Shown here: positions 24,889 through 32,605 of the stretch, one piece after another
Numbering within the stretch: the stretch's first letter is position 1
How the letters are laid out: each line of letters starts with the position of its first letter
Origin: DAOMOP01 sp035444405
GTDB lineage: Bacteria > Pseudomonadota > Gammaproteobacteria > Burkholderiales > Rhodocyclaceae
Assembly: GCA_035444405.1 (NCBI GenBank)
Contig: DAOMOP010000019.1
Coordinates: forward strand, 1-32,828
Direction: 5' to 3'
Length of the DNA: 32,828 nucleotides
The notes under the pieces: generated by a model
What the model was told of the DNA's origin: nothing
The model's input: only the letters and a program-made list of their open reading frames with translations
Database searches by the model: none
Position numbers and translations under genes: made by a program

Positions 24889-25464
24889 TCACGGCTTCAG
24901 GCCTGCGTAGTAGGCCGCAAGATCGTTGATGTCGTCGTTGCTGAGGCCCTTCGCGGCGTCGCTCATCAGCGGGTCGGTGCGGATGCCGTCGCGGAACTTG
25001 CGCAGCTGCTTGATCAGGTAGTCGGCTTTCTGACCGGCAAGACTTGGCCACTCGGCATTGGGGCTGCCCTCGCGCGCGCCGTGGCACTCCAGGCAGGCCG
25101 TCGCCTTGCGCTCGCCGGCGGCGCGATCCCCGGGGCCCGTTTCGGCGACCTGCTGGCGCGGCAGGCTCGCATAGAAGGCCGCCACGTCGTGCATCGCCTG
25201 CTCCGTGAGCGGGCGCGCCATCGGCGTCATGAACGAATCCTTGCGGCTGCCTTCGCGGAAGGCCTGCAACTGGCGCACGATATACACGTCGTTCTGGCCG
25301 GCCAGGTTCGGCCAGCGATCCCGCTTGCCGATACCGTCCATGCCATGGCAGCTGGCGCACGCGCCGGCCGCGCGGACTTTTCCGGCAGCGACATCGCCGG
25401 CGGCCGCATGCAGAGGGACGGCCAGCAACGCGCCGGCCACGATCGATACGAGGAGTGACTTCAT
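24889..25464 (-). CDS. Periplasmic diheme cytochrome c (c4 type)
   Basis: A 191-aa exported protein: signal peptide at about 1-21 ending LHAAAGD, then two homologous cytochrome c domains with CASCH (36-40) and CLECH (124-128). Both halves share the pattern WPNLAGQ/WPSLAGQ, a Tyr-Leu/Ile-x-x-Gln-Leu segment and FR(E/D)G. Axial Met candidates are MTPMARPL and PLMSDAAKGL. This is the c4 layout, a membrane-associated electron donor to cytochrome oxidases and other terminal reductases in beta- and gammaproteobacteria. The ATG at 25464 begins the signal peptide. It could feed the CuA-type enzyme nearby (inference). Confidence 0.9.
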   Translation of the reverse strand: MKSLLVSIVAGALLAVPLHAAAGDVAAGKVRAAGACASCHGMDGIGKRDRWPNLAGQNDVYIVRQLQAFREGSRKDSFMTPMARPLTEQAMHDVAAFYASLPRQQVAETGPGDRAAGERKATACLECHGAREGSPNAEWPSLAGQKADYLIKQLRKFRDGIRTDPLMSDAAKGLSNDDINDLAAYYAGLKP

Positions 25465-25480
25465 CAGGACTCTATTCCGG

Positions 25481-25532
25481 TGGTGGTGACAGTCTGACTC
25501 GAACAGACGGCCCAACGCATACGAGGCAGCTT
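25481..25532 (-). pseudogene. tRNA-Thr remnant (3' half), possible attachment-site scar
   Basis: The 22 bases at 25488-25509 are identical to 28734-28755 inside the intact tRNA-Thr, covering the whole T-arm. Similarity with a few mismatches continues through the variable loop and anticodon arm, where the loop reads CTCGTAT (anticodon CGT, also Thr). The 3' end reads CACCACCA where the intact gene ends GGCACCA. No matching 5' half or acceptor strand can be found, so it is not a working tRNA. It lies in the same orientation as the intact gene, about 3.2 kb downstream of its 3' end. Confidence 0.72.
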
Positions 25533-25852
25533 GAGGCCGTATTCGTCCGTATTGAACGACGCAGCACGAATTGATAGAAGTTGTCAAGGGCGGGCCGCGG
25601 TATCGGCCTGTGTCCAAGCCGACAGGTTACAGGCGCTCGTTGCCCAGGGGCATGATTCCCATCAAGTCAGGTCCGCGCGCATAACCATCGGCCAGTCGGT
25701 GATGAGCGGCGGCAGTCCCGACCGCGCCGACCCGCGTCGTGAAGGCGTCGTCATGGGCGACCGAAGTGCCGCAGGTTTCGCACGGGCCGCAAAAAGACAC
25801 CGGCTCGCGGCCGGTGTCGGGTGAATACTTGATCGATACGGCAAGCTGGACG
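25533..25852. other. 320-base gap between the tRNA-Thr remnant and the small Met/Lys-rich gene
   Basis: Apart from the terminator at 25791-25818 I see no gene, RNA or repeat here. Short open frames lack ribosome-binding sites and recognisable protein. Confidence 0.55.
25791..25818 (-). terminator. Terminator of the small Met/Lys/Glu-rich gene
   Basis: GACACCGGC (25796-25804) and GCCGGTGTC (25810-25818) form a perfect 9-bp stem with loop TCGCG. On the minus strand it is followed by five T (AAAAA at 25791-25795), 35 bases past the gene's stop. Confidence 0.82.
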
Positions 25853-26086
25853 CTACTTCTTCTCCTCCATCTTCTTCTCTTCCATCTTCTCGCCCGACAT
25901 TTCCTCGAGCTTCTTGCACTCGGCCTTCATCTTCTCGTCGGCCGTCATCGGATCCATCTTCTTGCAGGCCTCCAGTTTCTCGGCCTTTTCCTCGTCCGAC
26001 ATCGCCCCGCCGTGAGACATCGCGCCCGCCCCGCCCGAGACCGTCGCAAGCACGGCGGCGGCCACCATGGATAGCAATCTCTTCAT
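25853..26086 (-). CDS. Small secreted Met/Lys/Glu-rich protein
   Basis: A 77-aa protein with a clear signal peptide (MKRLLSMVAAAVLATVSGGAGA, about 1-22) and a very charged mature part rich in Lys, Glu and Met. It carries two Cys (EACKKMDPM and AECKKLEEM) and ends in a repeated MEEKK-type tail. The ATG at 26086 has GAGGA about eight bases upstream. I do not recognise a family. Met and Cys spacing could suit metal (for example copper) binding in the periplasm, but composition alone does not show this. It is divergent from the TPR gene and has its own terminator. Low-complexity sequence makes similarity searches unreliable. Confidence 0.7.
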   Translation of the reverse strand: MKRLLSMVAAAVLATVSGGAGAMSHGGAMSDEEKAEKLEACKKMDPMTADEKMKAECKKLEEMSGEKMEEKKMEEKK

Positions 26087-26168
26087 GTTCGCGTCCTCGT
26101 CCTTTGTGGGAAGATCCAACGGTGACGTTGGAGAATTTCAATATAGTGCACCGATGGAAGCCCGACAA

Positions 26169-27440
26169 ATGAGCACCGTTGCCCGCCTCGCCTGCTGCAT
26201 TGCCTTCGGCGCGGTGCTCGGCTCGGTGCCCAAGGCACCTGCGGCTCCGTTCACCCCGGCGGACGACGACGTCGTCATCGAGCGGCTGCCGTTCCGGGCG
26301 CGCGATGCCGAGGCGCAAGAGCTGGCCGCGTTGCGGGCGGCGGTCGGGCGCGCACCGCAGGACCGACAGGCCGCGGCCGAGCTGGCGCGCAAGTACTTCG
26401 AATACGCGCTGGCCCAGGGCGATCCGCGCTACGTGGGCTATGCCGATGCGGTCGTCGGACGTTTCGCCGAGCCACTCCCGGCACCCCTGCTGCTCGTGCG
26501 CGGCATGCTGCTGCAGTACCGCCACGAATTCGACGCGGCATTGGACGACTTCGCCGCGGCGCTCGTGCGCGACCCGGATCTCGCCGGAGCGCATGCGTGG
26601 CGCGGCGCGATCCATCTGGTACGTGCCGATTACGCGCGTGCGGCCGAGGAGTGCGAGGCGCTCGCAAGGCTTGGCCGCGACGTCCTCGCCGGCGGCTGCA
26701 GCGGCCTCCTGCTCGCCTATACCGGCCAACTGGACAAGGCCGACGCGACGCTCGCACAGGCGCTGGCCGCGGCGAAGAAGACGGTCGAGGACGGGCGCGA
26801 GGCGCACTCGGTGCACGGCTACTTCCTGNNNNNNNNNNCCGCGGCGAGCGCCCCAGGCAACCGCCAATGGCTGCTGACCCGCCTGGGCGAGGTCGCCGCC
26901 TGGCGCGGACGGCCGCAGGACGCCGAGCGCCACTACCGCGAGGCGCTGGCGATCGGGCAGGACGACACCTATCTGCTCGCCGCGTGGACCGACTTCCTGC
27001 TCGATCGCGACCGTCCGGCCGAGGTCGTCGAAGCGCTCGCCGGCTGGGAGGCGTCCGACGTGCTGCTGCTGCGCCTCGCCGAGGCCGAGACCCGCCTCGG
27101 CCTGTCGGCAGCCGCGGCCCACCGGCAGGCGCTCGCGGACCGCTACGCCGCCGCGCGGCTGCGTGGCGACACCACCCACCGCGCCGAGGAGGCGCGCTTT
27201 CACCTGCGGATCGAGCGCGAGCCGGCCACCGCGCTCGCGCTCGCCGCCGAGAACTTCCGCGTCCAGCGCGAACCGCGCGACGCGCGCATCCTGCTCGAAG
27301 CGGCGGCGGCCGCGCGCGATCCCGCACCCGCCCGCGCAGCGCTCGACTGGCTCGAGACCAGCGCATTCGAGGATGCCCACCTGCGCGACCTCGCCCATCA
27401 ACTCGGCCAGCCCGCAAACCGGCAGGACGGCACGCGATGA
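26169..27440 (+). CDS. Secreted TPR-repeat protein, interrupted by an assembly gap
   Basis: About 423 aa: a signal peptide (about 1-25, ending PAAPF) followed by tandem tetratricopeptide-like helical repeats, for example around LLVRGMLLQYRHEFDAALDD, AGAHAWRGAIHLVRADYARA and LLTRLGEVAAWRGRPQDAER. TPR arrays are protein-binding scaffolds. Ten Ns at 26829-26838 fall inside, so three to four codons are unknown and the true gap length, and therefore frame continuity, is unproven. GGAAG eight bases before the ATG at 26169 supports that start. An ATG at 26154 is an alternative. The stop overlaps the start of the HupE/UreJ-like gene (ATGA), so the two are coupled and probably work together. Confidence 0.82.
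   Translation: MSTVARLACCIAFGAVLGSVPKAPAAPFTPADDDVVIERLPFRARDAEAQELAALRAAVGRAPQDRQAAAELARKYFEYALAQGDPRYVGYADAVVGRFAEPLPAPLLLVRGMLLQYRHEFDAALDDFAAALVRDPDLAGAHAWRGAIHLVRADYARAAEECEALARLGRDVLAGGCSGLLLAYTGQLDKADATLAQALAAAKKTVEDGREAHSVHGYFLXXXXAASAPGNRQWLLTRLGEVAAWRGRPQDAERHYREALAIGQDDTYLLAAWTDFLLDRDRPAEVVEALAGWEASDVLLLRLAEAETRLGLSAAAAHRQALADRYAAARLRGDTTHRAEEARFHLRIEREPATALALAAENFRVQREPRDARILLEAAAAARDPAPARAALDWLETSAFEDAHLRDLAHQLGQPANRQDGTR
26829..26838. other. Assembly gap (10 Ns)
   Basis: Ten undetermined bases inside the TPR gene. A round number of Ns usually marks a scaffold join of unknown true length, so the sequence on either side may not be exactly adjacent. Confidence 0.98.
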
Positions 27441-28567
27441 CGCTGCGGCTCGCCCTCCTCCTCGCGCTGCTCGTCGCCCAGTGCCCGGCGTGGGCGCACA
27501 AGGCGAGCGACAGCTACCTGGTCGTCGACGCCGACGGCGCGGCGCTCTCCGCGCAGTGGGACATCGCGCTGCGCGACATCGACTTCGCCCTCGGACTCGA
27601 CGGCGACGGCAACGGCGCGATCAACTGGGGCGAGCTGCGCACGCGCCGCGCCGCCGTCGAAGCGTGGGCGCTGAGCCGCCTCGAACTCGCGCGCGGCGGT
27701 CGCTGCGCGTTGCGGCCGATCGGCCTGCAGGTCGATACGCACAGCGACGGCGGCTACGCCGTGCTGCAGCTTGACGGCAGCTGTCCGCAGGCCGCGGGCG
27801 AACTGGAGGTGCGCTATCGGCTGCTCTTCGAGCTCGACGGCCTGCACCGCGGCCTGCTGCGCCTCACCATCGACGGCACCGCCCACAGCGCCGTGCTCGG
27901 CCCGGACAGCGGCACGCAGCGCTTCGGCGCCGAGGCTCCTTCACGCCTCACCCAGTTCCGCCAATACCTGGTCGAAGGCATCTGGCACATCTGGATCGGC
28001 TTCGACCACATCCTTTTCCTGGTCGCGCTGCTGCTGCCGGCGGTGCTGGTGCGCGCCGACGGCGCTTGGCGCGGCGCCAACCGGCTCGGCGACGCACTGC
28101 GCGAGGTGCTGTGGGTCGTCACCGCATTCACGGTCGCGCACTCGTTCACGCTGTCGGCCGCCGTGCTGGGCTGGATCGCACTACCCTCCCGCCTGGTCGA
28201 ATCGGCCATTGCACTGTCGGTCGCGCTCGCCGCGGCGAACAACCTGTGGCCGGCCGTCGAGCGCCGCCGCTGGGTGGTCGCCTTCTGCTTCGGGCTGATC
28301 CACGGCTTCGGCTTCGCGAGCGTGCTGGTCGAGCTCGGGCTCGCCCCCGGCGCACTGCTGCTGTCGCTGTTCGCGTTCAATGTCGGCGTCGAGCTTGGCC
28401 AGCTGGCGATCGTCGCCGCGACCGTCCCGGCAGCCTTCGCACTGCGCAACACCGGCGTCTATCGGCACGGCGTCTTCGCGCTGGGCTCGCTGCTGACGCT
28501 GTGCGTCGCCCTGATCTGGCTCGCCGAGCGCGCGCTGAACCTCGAACTGGTAAGTGGCCTCGGCTGA
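27437..28567 (+). CDS. HupE/UreJ-family membrane protein with an N-terminal EF-hand-like loop
   Basis: A 376-aa protein. A signal peptide (to about AHA, residue 21) leads to an extracytoplasmic domain (about 22-175) and then about seven membrane helices. The C-terminal part has the HupE/UreJ_2 features WHIWIGFDHILFLVALLLPA, VAHSFTLSAAVLGW and FGLIHGFGFASVLVELG, with several membrane His. Members of the wider family have been linked to nickel or cobalt uptake, but this large variant is uncharacterised. In the outer domain, DGDGNGAINWGE (about 54-65) fits a 12-residue EF-hand calcium loop exactly. Its start overlaps the TPR gene stop by four bases. Confidence 0.85.
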   Translation: MTLRLALLLALLVAQCPAWAHKASDSYLVVDADGAALSAQWDIALRDIDFALGLDGDGNGAINWGELRTRRAAVEAWALSRLELARGGRCALRPIGLQVDTHSDGGYAVLQLDGSCPQAAGELEVRYRLLFELDGLHRGLLRLTIDGTAHSAVLGPDSGTQRFGAEAPSRLTQFRQYLVEGIWHIWIGFDHILFLVALLLPAVLVRADGAWRGANRLGDALREVLWVVTAFTVAHSFTLSAAVLGWIALPSRLVESAIALSVALAAANNLWPAVERRRWVVAFCFGLIHGFGFASVLVELGLAPGALLLSLFAFNVGVELGQLAIVAATVPAAFALRNTGVYRHGVFALGSLLTLCVALIWLAERALNLELVSGLG

Positions 28568-28726
28568 GCGGCCACGCGATGCACGCCCGAACAACGTCAG
28601 AAGGGTATGCCAAGCAAGTCGGCGACGCCTGCCAGCCATGAAGACGGCTGGGTCACATAACGGTTACACCCAGCCCGAAAAGCACGAGAGGCCGGCCTGC
28701 GCGGCCGAACCAAGCCAGTGATTTGC

Positions 28727-28802
28727 TGGTGCCGACAGTCTGACTCGAACAGACGACCTACCGCTTACAAGGCGGTTGCTCTACCAACTGAGCTATGCCG
28801 GC
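28727..28802 (-). tRNA. tRNA-Thr (anticodon TGT)
   Basis: Minus-strand cloverleaf of 76 bases with an encoded CCA. The acceptor strands GCCGGCA and TGTCGGC pair over 7 bp (one GU). The anticodon stem ACCGC/GCGGT encloses the loop CTTGTAA (anticodon TGT, ACA codons). The T-arm is CTGTT CGAGTCA GACAG-like and intact. Its 3' portion is duplicated at 25481-25532. Confidence 0.96.
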
Positions 28803-28886
28803 GAGGGCGGCATTATAGCCCAATACGCGCCGCAGCCGGCGGGCGCGTGTCGGGCGTCCTTGGCGAGCGTGGTCGTCACGCCGTCG

Positions 28887-29714
28887 TCATGCCTCGACCG
28901 CCACCTCCGGCTCGGCCTGCATGTCGTTGAGCAGCGCGTGCAGGGAGACGACCGAACCGATCACGATCAGCGACGGCGAGCGCAGACGGGCGCGCTTGAC
29001 CGCGCCGGGAAGCCCGGCGACGGTGTCGATCAGCGTGACCTGGCGCGGAGTCGTACCCGCGTGGATCGCGGCGGCGGGCGTGTCGCCCGGCAGGCCGTGG
29101 GCGATCAGCTCGCGCGAGATGATCTCCAGGGCGCCCAGGCCCATGTAGATGACCACGGTCTGGCCGGGGCGCGCCAGCGCCGGCCAGTCGAGATTGACGG
29201 TGTCATCCTTGAGGTGACCGGTCGTGAAGATCAGCGAGCGCGCATGCTCGCGATGGGTCAGCGGAATGCGCGTACAGGCCGAGATGCCCGACGCCGCGGT
29301 GATGCCGGGCACCACCTCGCATTCGATGCCGGCTGCGAGCAACTCTTCCATCTCTTCCCCGCCACGGCCGAAGATGAACGGGTCACCCCCCTTGAGCCGT
29401 ACGACGTTGAGTCCCTCGCAGGCCAGCGCGACGAGCAGCTGGTTGATCTCTTCCTGCGGCAGCGCATGATTGCCCGCCTGCTTGCCGGCATAGATCCGCC
29501 GCGCGCGCGGATTGACGAGCGCCATGACGGCCTCGCCGACCAGGTTGTCGAACACCACCGCCTCGGCTTCGGCAAGCAGCCGGGCGGCCTTGAGAGTCAG
29601 CAATTCGGGGTCGCCGGGACCGGCGCCGACCAGGTACACTCTGCCGGGCTGGCGTTTCGTGTGCGGTTTGGCCGCGTAGACCCCTTCGCTATCAAGGCCG
29701 ACTTGCTCGCTCAT
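28887..29714 (-). CDS. nirE: Uroporphyrinogen-III C-methyltransferase (NirE-type SUMT)
   Basis: A 275-aa cytoplasmic enzyme that transfers two methyl groups from S-adenosylmethionine to uroporphyrinogen III, giving precorrin-2, the branch point to siroheme and heme d1. Family motifs are present: VYLVGAGPGDPELLTLKA near the N-terminus, RLKGGDPFIFGRGGEE and VPGITAASGISA. It has only the CobA-type methyltransferase domain and no CysG dehydrogenase/chelatase part. The ATG at 29714 has GGAGAG seven bases upstream. An upstream in-frame extension is Arg-rich and unlikely. Placed divergently from nirC/nirF it most likely feeds heme d1 synthesis, hence nirE rather than cobA. Confidence 0.88.
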   Translation of the reverse strand: MSEQVGLDSEGVYAAKPHTKRQPGRVYLVGAGPGDPELLTLKAARLLAEAEAVVFDNLVGEAVMALVNPRARRIYAGKQAGNHALPQEEINQLLVALACEGLNVVRLKGGDPFIFGRGGEEMEELLAAGIECEVVPGITAASGISACTRIPLTHREHARSLIFTTGHLKDDTVNLDWPALARPGQTVVIYMGLGALEIISRELIAHGLPGDTPAAAIHAGTTPRQVTLIDTVAGLPGAVKRARLRSPSLIVIGSVVSLHALLNDMQAEPEVAVEA

Positions 29715-29821
29715 CGGTGGCTCTCCAGTCACGCTGCAAGGACCCGTCCTCACGGCGGTATTGTTATGGCGCGGAAGGCGCGCGTGTGGCGCCACTTTAT
29801 CCCTACTGGGAGTCAGGTAAA

Positions 29822-29835
29822 TTAACCCAAATCAA
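29822..29835. promoter_or_regulatory. Possible FNR/DNR-type box between nirE and nirC
   Basis: TTAACCCAAATCAA has one perfect half-site (ATCAA) and a degenerate one, matching 8 of 10 consensus bases. It lies about 110-130 bases from each start codon. Candidate -10 elements at near class II spacing are GATACT toward nirC and GATAAA toward nirE. Shared anaerobic/NO control of both directions is plausible. Confidence 0.45.
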
Positions 29836-29952
29836 GGATGGGTCCGTTGCCGCCGGCCGATACTGGTCCGGCAGTTCGGGTTCGATGGCATCGTGCTGCA
29901 CGGGTGGTCCGTGCCATCACATGAGAAAATGACGAGGTTTGTTGAAGTGTTG

Positions 29953-30333
29953 ATGCGAGCTTTGCGCCTGCCGGTCGCAACCTGTGCCGCGGCCCTGCTG
30001 GCCGGTGGGGTGCACGCCGAGTCGACGGCGCCCGACCCGCAGCGCCAGCGCGAGCTGGTCCACATGGTGCGGCAGGACTGCGGCTCCTGTCACGGCCTGA
30101 CCCTGCAGGGCGGCCTCGGGCCGGCGCTGACAGTGGAGGCGCTGCGCGACAAGCCCGCCGAGGGCCTGGTCGCGACCATCGTCGGCGGGCGCCCCGGCAC
30201 GCCGATGCCACCGTTTCGCGGCATTCTGAGCGAAGCCGAGGCCGCCTGGGTGGTCGAGCAGCTGATGGCCGGCTTTCCCGAGGATGCCGCCGCCCAGGCG
30301 GCCGCGCGCGCGCGCCGCGAGGCGCAACAATGA
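29953..30333 (+). CDS. nirC: Periplasmic monoheme cytochrome c, NirC
   Basis: A 126-aa exported cytochrome. The signal peptide (1 to about 22, ending GGVHA) precedes one cytochrome c domain with CGSCH (C43, C46, H47) and an axial Met candidate at M85 (GTPMPPF). NirC is a small electron carrier in the heme d1/cytochrome cd1 pathway, acting in nitrite reductase maturation or as electron donor. The ATG at 29953 begins the signal peptide. An in-frame ATG at 29929 would lengthen it without a better ribosome-binding site. It is followed after 18 bases by nirF, which supports the assignment over a generic cytochrome. Confidence 0.88.
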   Translation: MRALRLPVATCAAALLAGGVHAESTAPDPQRQRELVHMVRQDCGSCHGLTLQGGLGPALTVEALRDKPAEGLVATIVGGRPGTPMPPFRGILSEAEAAWVVEQLMAGFPEDAAAQAAARARREAQQ

Positions 30334-30351
30334 ACTTGAACTAAGGGAGCG

Positions 30352-31545
30352 ATGATGTTTGCAGGATTGATGAGGCGCGTCGGCTGGACGCTGCCGGCCT
30401 TGCTGCTGTCGGCCAGCGCAGCCGCAGCGCCGGCGATGCAGCGCGGTACCGGTGACCTCGGTGTCGTGATCGAGCGTGCCACCGGTCAGGTGCAGATCGT
30501 CGAGACCACCGGGAAGAGCTCGCTCGCCCAGGTGTCCGGCCTCGGCGACCTTTCGCACGCGTCGGTCGTGTACTCGCGCGACAGCCGCCATGCCTACGTG
30601 TTCGGCCGCGACGGCGCACTGACCAAGGTGGATCTGCTCACCGCGAGCATCGTCGGCCGCGTCGTGCAGGCCGGCAACGCCATCGGCGGCGCCATCTCCC
30701 AGGACGGACGCATTCTCGTCGCACAGAATTACGAGCCCGGCGGCATCCGCGCATTCGATGCCGAAACGCTCGAGCCGATCGCCGAAGTGCCCGCCGTCTA
30801 CGGTGACCAGGGCCAGCGCGCGAAGGTCGTCGGCCTGCGCGACCTGCCCGGCAACCGCTTCATCTACTCGCTGTTCGAGGCCGGCGAGATCTGGCTGACC
30901 GACTTCTCCGACCCTGCCAATCCGACCACCGAGCGCTTCAAGGCCGGCAAACAGCCCTACGATGCGCTGATCACGCCCGACGGGCGCTACTACATCGCCG
31001 GCCTGTTCGGCGAGGACGGGCTGTCGATGCTCGACCTGTGGCAGACCGAGCAAGGCGTCAAGACGATCCTGCCGGGCTACGGTCGCGGCGAAGAACCCCT
31101 GCCGGTCTACAAGATGCCGCATTTGCGCGGCTGGGCGATCGCCGGCGGGCGCGCCTATCTGCCCGCCATCGGCCGCCACGAGGTGCTGGTCGTCGAGCTC
31201 GGCAGCTGGAAGGAGGTCGGCCGCATCCCGGTCAAGAGCCAGCCGGTGTTCGTGATGTCGCGCCCGGACGGGCGCGAGATCTGGGTCAATTTCGCATTCC
31301 CCGACAACGGCTGGATGCAGATCATCGACACGCTCAGCAACGAGGTCGTGCACAGCTTCCAGCCCGGGCGAGCCATTCTGCACATGGAGTTCACGCCCAA
31401 GGGTGAGGCCGTGTGGATCTCGGCGCGCGACGACAACAAGGTCGTGGTCTACGACACGCGGACGCGCGAGCAGCTGGCCGAACTGCCGGCCACCAGCCCG
31501 AGCGGCATCTTCTTCACCCACCGTGCCTTCCGAACCGGTTTCTGA
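30352..31545 (+). CDS. nirF: Heme d1 biosynthesis protein NirF
   Basis: A 397-aa protein needed late in heme d1 formation, reported in the family to act in the periplasm and convert dihydro-heme d1. An N-terminal signal-like stretch (about 8-26, ending ASAAAAP) is followed by an eight-bladed beta-propeller related to the cytochrome cd1 propeller. Diagnostic stretches are SRDSRHAYVFGRDG, KVVGLRDLPGNRF, VYKMPHLRGWAIAGG and QPVFVMSRPDGREIWVNFAF. There is no CxxCH, as expected. The second ATG (30355) is better spaced from GGGAG than the first (30352). The gene ends one base before nirDL. Confidence 0.95.
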   Translation: MMFAGLMRRVGWTLPALLLSASAAAAPAMQRGTGDLGVVIERATGQVQIVETTGKSSLAQVSGLGDLSHASVVYSRDSRHAYVFGRDGALTKVDLLTASIVGRVVQAGNAIGGAISQDGRILVAQNYEPGGIRAFDAETLEPIAEVPAVYGDQGQRAKVVGLRDLPGNRFIYSLFEAGEIWLTDFSDPANPTTERFKAGKQPYDALITPDGRYYIAGLFGEDGLSMLDLWQTEQGVKTILPGYGRGEEPLPVYKMPHLRGWAIAGGRAYLPAIGRHEVLVVELGSWKEVGRIPVKSQPVFVMSRPDGREIWVNFAFPDNGWMQIIDTLSNEVVHSFQPGRAILHMEFTPKGEAVWISARDDNKVVVYDTRTREQLAELPATSPSGIFFTHRAFRTGF

Positions 31546-31546
31546 C

Positions 31547-32605
31547 ATGCACCGCGACCGCGCCGATTGCCTCGCGGCGGGCGACGAGGCGGGCGCCGAC
31601 CCGCTCGCCTTCCGCCTGCTCAACGACTACCAGCGCGATTTTCCGCTGTGCCCGCGGCCTTTCGAAGCGATCGCGGCGGCTGTCGGCAGCGACGAGGACA
31701 CCGTGCTGGAGTGCTACCGGCGCTTAGCACACGAGGGCGTGATCAGCCGCATCGGCGCGGTGTTCGCGCCGCGACGCATCGGCGCGAGCGCACTGGCTGC
31801 GCTGAGTGCTCCGGCCGATCGTATCGAAGCCGTTGCCGACCGGGTCAGCGCCACCCCCGAGGTCAACCACAACTACCTGCGCGAGCACGGCTTCAACCTG
31901 TGGTTCGTGATCACGGCCGAGTCGGGCGAGCGGCTCGACGCAGTCGTCGCCGCCATCGAACGCGATACCGGCTGCGACGTGATCGTGCTGCCGCTCGAGG
32001 AGGAGTTCCACATCGACCTGGGATTCTGCCTCGCCGGCCGCGCGCGCGATGGCGCGAGCACGGGCGGCGCACCGCTTCCGCCGCTGGCGTCCTCGGCCTG
32101 TTCATTGCCGCAGTTCGAGCGCCGGCTGATGAGCGCATTGCAGACCGGACTGCCGCTGGAGCCGCAGCCGTTCGACGCGCTCGGGCGCAAGGCCGAGCTG
32201 TCCGAGGCGATGACGCTGGAGCTGATTCGCGGCTGGCAGGAAGAAGGCCTGATCAAGCGCTTCGGCGCGGTCGTGCGCCATCACGAGCTGGGTTTCCGCG
32301 CCAACGCGATGTGCGTGTGGGACGTGCCCGACGAGCTGGTCAGCGCGCTCGGCAAGCGCCTCGGCGCCGAAGCGGCGGTGACCTTGTGCTACCGTCGTCG
32401 CCGCGCCGCACCGCGCTGGCCCTACAACCTGTTCTGCATGATCCACGGCAAGTCGCGCGAGGCCGTGGCCGCCGCACGCGACGCCCTCGCCGCACGGCTC
32501 GATCTCGACCGCTGGCCCCACGACATCCTGTTCAGCACGCGGCGCTTCAAGCAGCGCGGCGCGCGCTACCTGCCCGACGAAACGAGGAATCCCCCGCATG
32601 GATGA
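31547..32605 (+). CDS. nirDL: Siroheme decarboxylase, fused NirD-NirL
   Basis: A 352-aa cytoplasmic protein with two Lrp/AsnC-like halves, each a winged-helix plus RAM-like domain: NirD-like at about 1-165 (FRLLNDYQRDFPLCPRPFEA, then GVISRIGAVFAPRRIG) and NirL-like at about 185-345 (FERRLMSALQTGLPLEPQPF, then LIKRFGAVVRHHELGFRANA). With NirG and NirH it decarboxylates siroheme to didecarboxysiroheme on the way to heme d1. The fusion of D and L is known in several beta- and gammaproteobacterial denitrifiers. In others they are separate. It starts at ATG 31547, one base after nirF, and its last eight bases overlap the next gene. Confidence 0.92.
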   Translation: MHRDRADCLAAGDEAGADPLAFRLLNDYQRDFPLCPRPFEAIAAAVGSDEDTVLECYRRLAHEGVISRIGAVFAPRRIGASALAALSAPADRIEAVADRVSATPEVNHNYLREHGFNLWFVITAESGERLDAVVAAIERDTGCDVIVLPLEEEFHIDLGFCLAGRARDGASTGGAPLPPLASSACSLPQFERRLMSALQTGLPLEPQPFDALGRKAELSEAMTLELIRGWQEEGLIKRFGAVVRHHELGFRANAMCVWDVPDELVSALGKRLGAEAAVTLCYRRRRAAPRWPYNLFCMIHGKSREAVAAARDALAARLDLDRWPHDILFSTRRFKQRGARYLPDETRNPPHG

